Shown here: positions 62,675 through 64,000 of the stretch, one piece after another
Numbering within the stretch: position 1 is the first letter of the stretch
Layout of the letters: each line of letters begins with the position of its first letter
NCBI GenBank assembly: GCA_036898135.1
Contig: CM072515.1
Location: forward strand, 20,889,937 to 20,953,936
Direction: 5' to 3'
Origin: Oncomelania hupensis
Taxonomy: Eukaryota; Mollusca; Gastropoda; Littorinimorpha; Pomatiopsidae
DNA length: 64,000 bases
Position numbers and translations under genes: made by a program
The notes under the pieces: generated by a model
What the model saw: only the letters and a program-made list of their open reading frames with translations
The model's database searches: none
Told to the model about the DNA's origin: nothing

Positions 62675-62985
62675 TCGGATGAGAGTATAAATCGAGGTAT
62701 AGTCTATGCATGCACGCATTCCGTCGTACGGACTTTTAAAGATCCTGACGCTCATGTCCTAGACGGGTGAGTGCCGCTGACACAAGTACAACCAGTAAGA
62801 ACTAGGTCCCCTCACTTTGATCCCCGGTCGCCCAATATTGTGTTCAGTTGTCTTGGCGTCAGACGATGCGCCCAAAGACTGCATACAAGTGAGCGCCCCG
62901 GGCAGTTTGAATTAGTGTTTTGGCCAGCGTCTTGTGCAGCTCTCGAGCTAGAAAAGCGCTATACAGGAAAGATTACATAAAATAA
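62675..62985 (+). mobile_element. SINE copy lacking its tRNA head
   Basis: Contains 'gagagtataaatcgaggta', 'gatcctgacgctcatgtcc' and the tail 'gaaaagcgctatacagg', all in the order of 1829-2262. Confidence 0.85.
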
Positions 62986-63029
62986 AAAACAATAAATAAA
63001 CAAATGTCTACACGGTGTAATTCTTCCCC

Positions 63030-63134
63030 GTGTTGTTGTTGTTGTTGCTGTTGTTGTTGTTGTTGTTGTTGTTGTTCTTCTTCTTCTTCTTCTTCTTCTT
63101 CTTCTTCTTCTTCTTCTTCTTCTTCTTCTTCTTC
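63030..63134. repeat. (TTG)n then (TTC)n
   Basis: Two trinucleotide arrays in series. Confidence 0.95.
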
Positions 63135-63600
63135 TACCTTGCCCTACACCCGGTGTGCCCTAATATAATTCCAAAGTTCGCAAAGTTGCAACAAAACAGC
63201 ATTAGGGGAAAGGCTTCAAAGTCCGAACACTTAAGGAATTCACGCTGCCATTTACAAACAAGGAGTTTCAGAGTAAAAATAAATGTCCACTTTGATAAAG
63301 TATTTTATTGGCAATCAACTCATAAAACAAAATGCTTTCAAATTCCACAAAATATAACAAATTCTTACGTTTAAAGAAACCACACATTTGTTCGGAATTA
63401 AAAGCAGGTGCTTTCAATTCCGAACAGGTAGGCTTTCAAATCCGAACAGCGTATCATATTATATGAAGTGGGCCTAATTCACACTTAAGACGAGAAACTA
63501 ACATCATATTCCAGAAGGCATTAATACATTGTTATTGAAAACCTAGAGCGGTTGACGCAACTGACGAAAGGAAATATAATCAAAATTGTACCCTGCACTG
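63135..63600. other. Intergenic, nothing recognised
   Basis: AT-rich, no supported feature. Confidence 0.5.
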
Positions 63601-63601
63601 C

Positions 63602-63605
<4 letters not shown>

Positions 63606-63666
<61 letters not shown>
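63606..63666. repeat. (CA)n dinucleotide
   Basis: Pure CA apart from one CCCA. Confidence 0.95.
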
Positions 63667-63669
<3 letters not shown>

Positions 63670-63718
63670 TAACACTAAGAACTAGAAATAAACAGCTTAC
63701 AATGAATGCATGTTTTTC

Positions 63719-63835
63719 TTGTCATGTTATAACCTGTGTGTTATCGTCTTGTCATGTTATAACCTGTGTGTTATCATCTTGTCATGTTATAACCTGTGTG
63801 TTATCGTCTTGTCATGTTATAACCTGTGTGTTATC
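63719..63835. repeat. 30-bp tandem repeat, four units
   Basis: Unit begins 'tgtcatgttataacctgtgt' and is near perfect across four copies. Confidence 0.95.
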
Positions 63836-64000
63836 CATCACACCCCATCCGCCCCTCAGTAAAGATTATTCCAAATTGTTTATTTTTTTTTAAACACAAA
63901 TCACACTTGTAAGCGTTTATAACCTGTGTGTTATCCATCACACCCCATCCGCCCCTCAGTAAAGATTATTCCAAATTGTTTATTTTTTTAAACACAACTT
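63817..64000. repeat. About 83-bp direct duplication at the window edge
   Basis: 'caccccatccgcccctcag' with flanks from 'ataacctgtgtgttatcca' to 'tttaaacacaa' occurs at 63817-63900 and again at 63918-64000. It may continue past the window. Confidence 0.9.

Overview
The window looks like genomic DNA from a lophotrochozoan animal, most probably a gastropod mollusc. That is an inference from spliced genes with GT-AG introns, tRNA-derived SINEs whose tails read like 'gctggaaaagcgctatataag', and very abundant trinucleotide microsatellites. No species can be named from sequence alone.

From base 35 to 50614 the plus strand holds the 3' part of one large gene for a polycystin-1-family receptor/channel. 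I resolved 39 exons by hand. All 38 internal junctions keep one reading frame, giving about 2,604 residues and ending at a TAA at 50612-50614; the 5' end lies left of the window. Order of domains: PKD-like beta-sandwich modules (exons 1-4), REJ module (exons 4-16), GAIN/GPS region (exons 17-22), first membrane helix (exon 22), PLAT domain (exons 23-25), a long acidic cytoplasmic loop (exon 27), the polycystin channel region with its extracellular domain (exons 28-37), and a tail with a short coiled coil (exons 38-39). Eleven membrane helices are visible, the polycystin-1 number.

The introns are a museum of mobile DNA. They hold a foldback element with about 1.3-kb arms made of an inverted minisatellite (2671-5505), two solo LTRs of one family with clean 5-bp target duplications (5695-6381 and 47858-48514), a mariner-type MITE (7123-7553), an LTR retrotransposon with integrase upstream of reverse transcriptase (11633-15404), and a tRNA/5S-like SINE (21292-21590). 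They also hold a 26-bp-TIR DNA element carrying a small minus-strand spliced frame and a nested RTE-like LINE (26339-30677), an 880-bp pure (TAG)n array (33974-34853), and a SINE that landed in a splice acceptor and duplicated it (42152-42358).

Downstream of the gene (50615-64000) I see no host gene I can support. The region has dispersed repeats, a decayed DIRS-like tyrosine-recombinase retrotransposon with inverted termini and an internal complementary region (54505-59451), two 5'-truncated LINE tails with target duplications, another SINE, and short tandem repeats at the right edge.

Exon borders were placed from splice signals and frame; individual borders may be off by a base, and the positions of weak sites are flagged.
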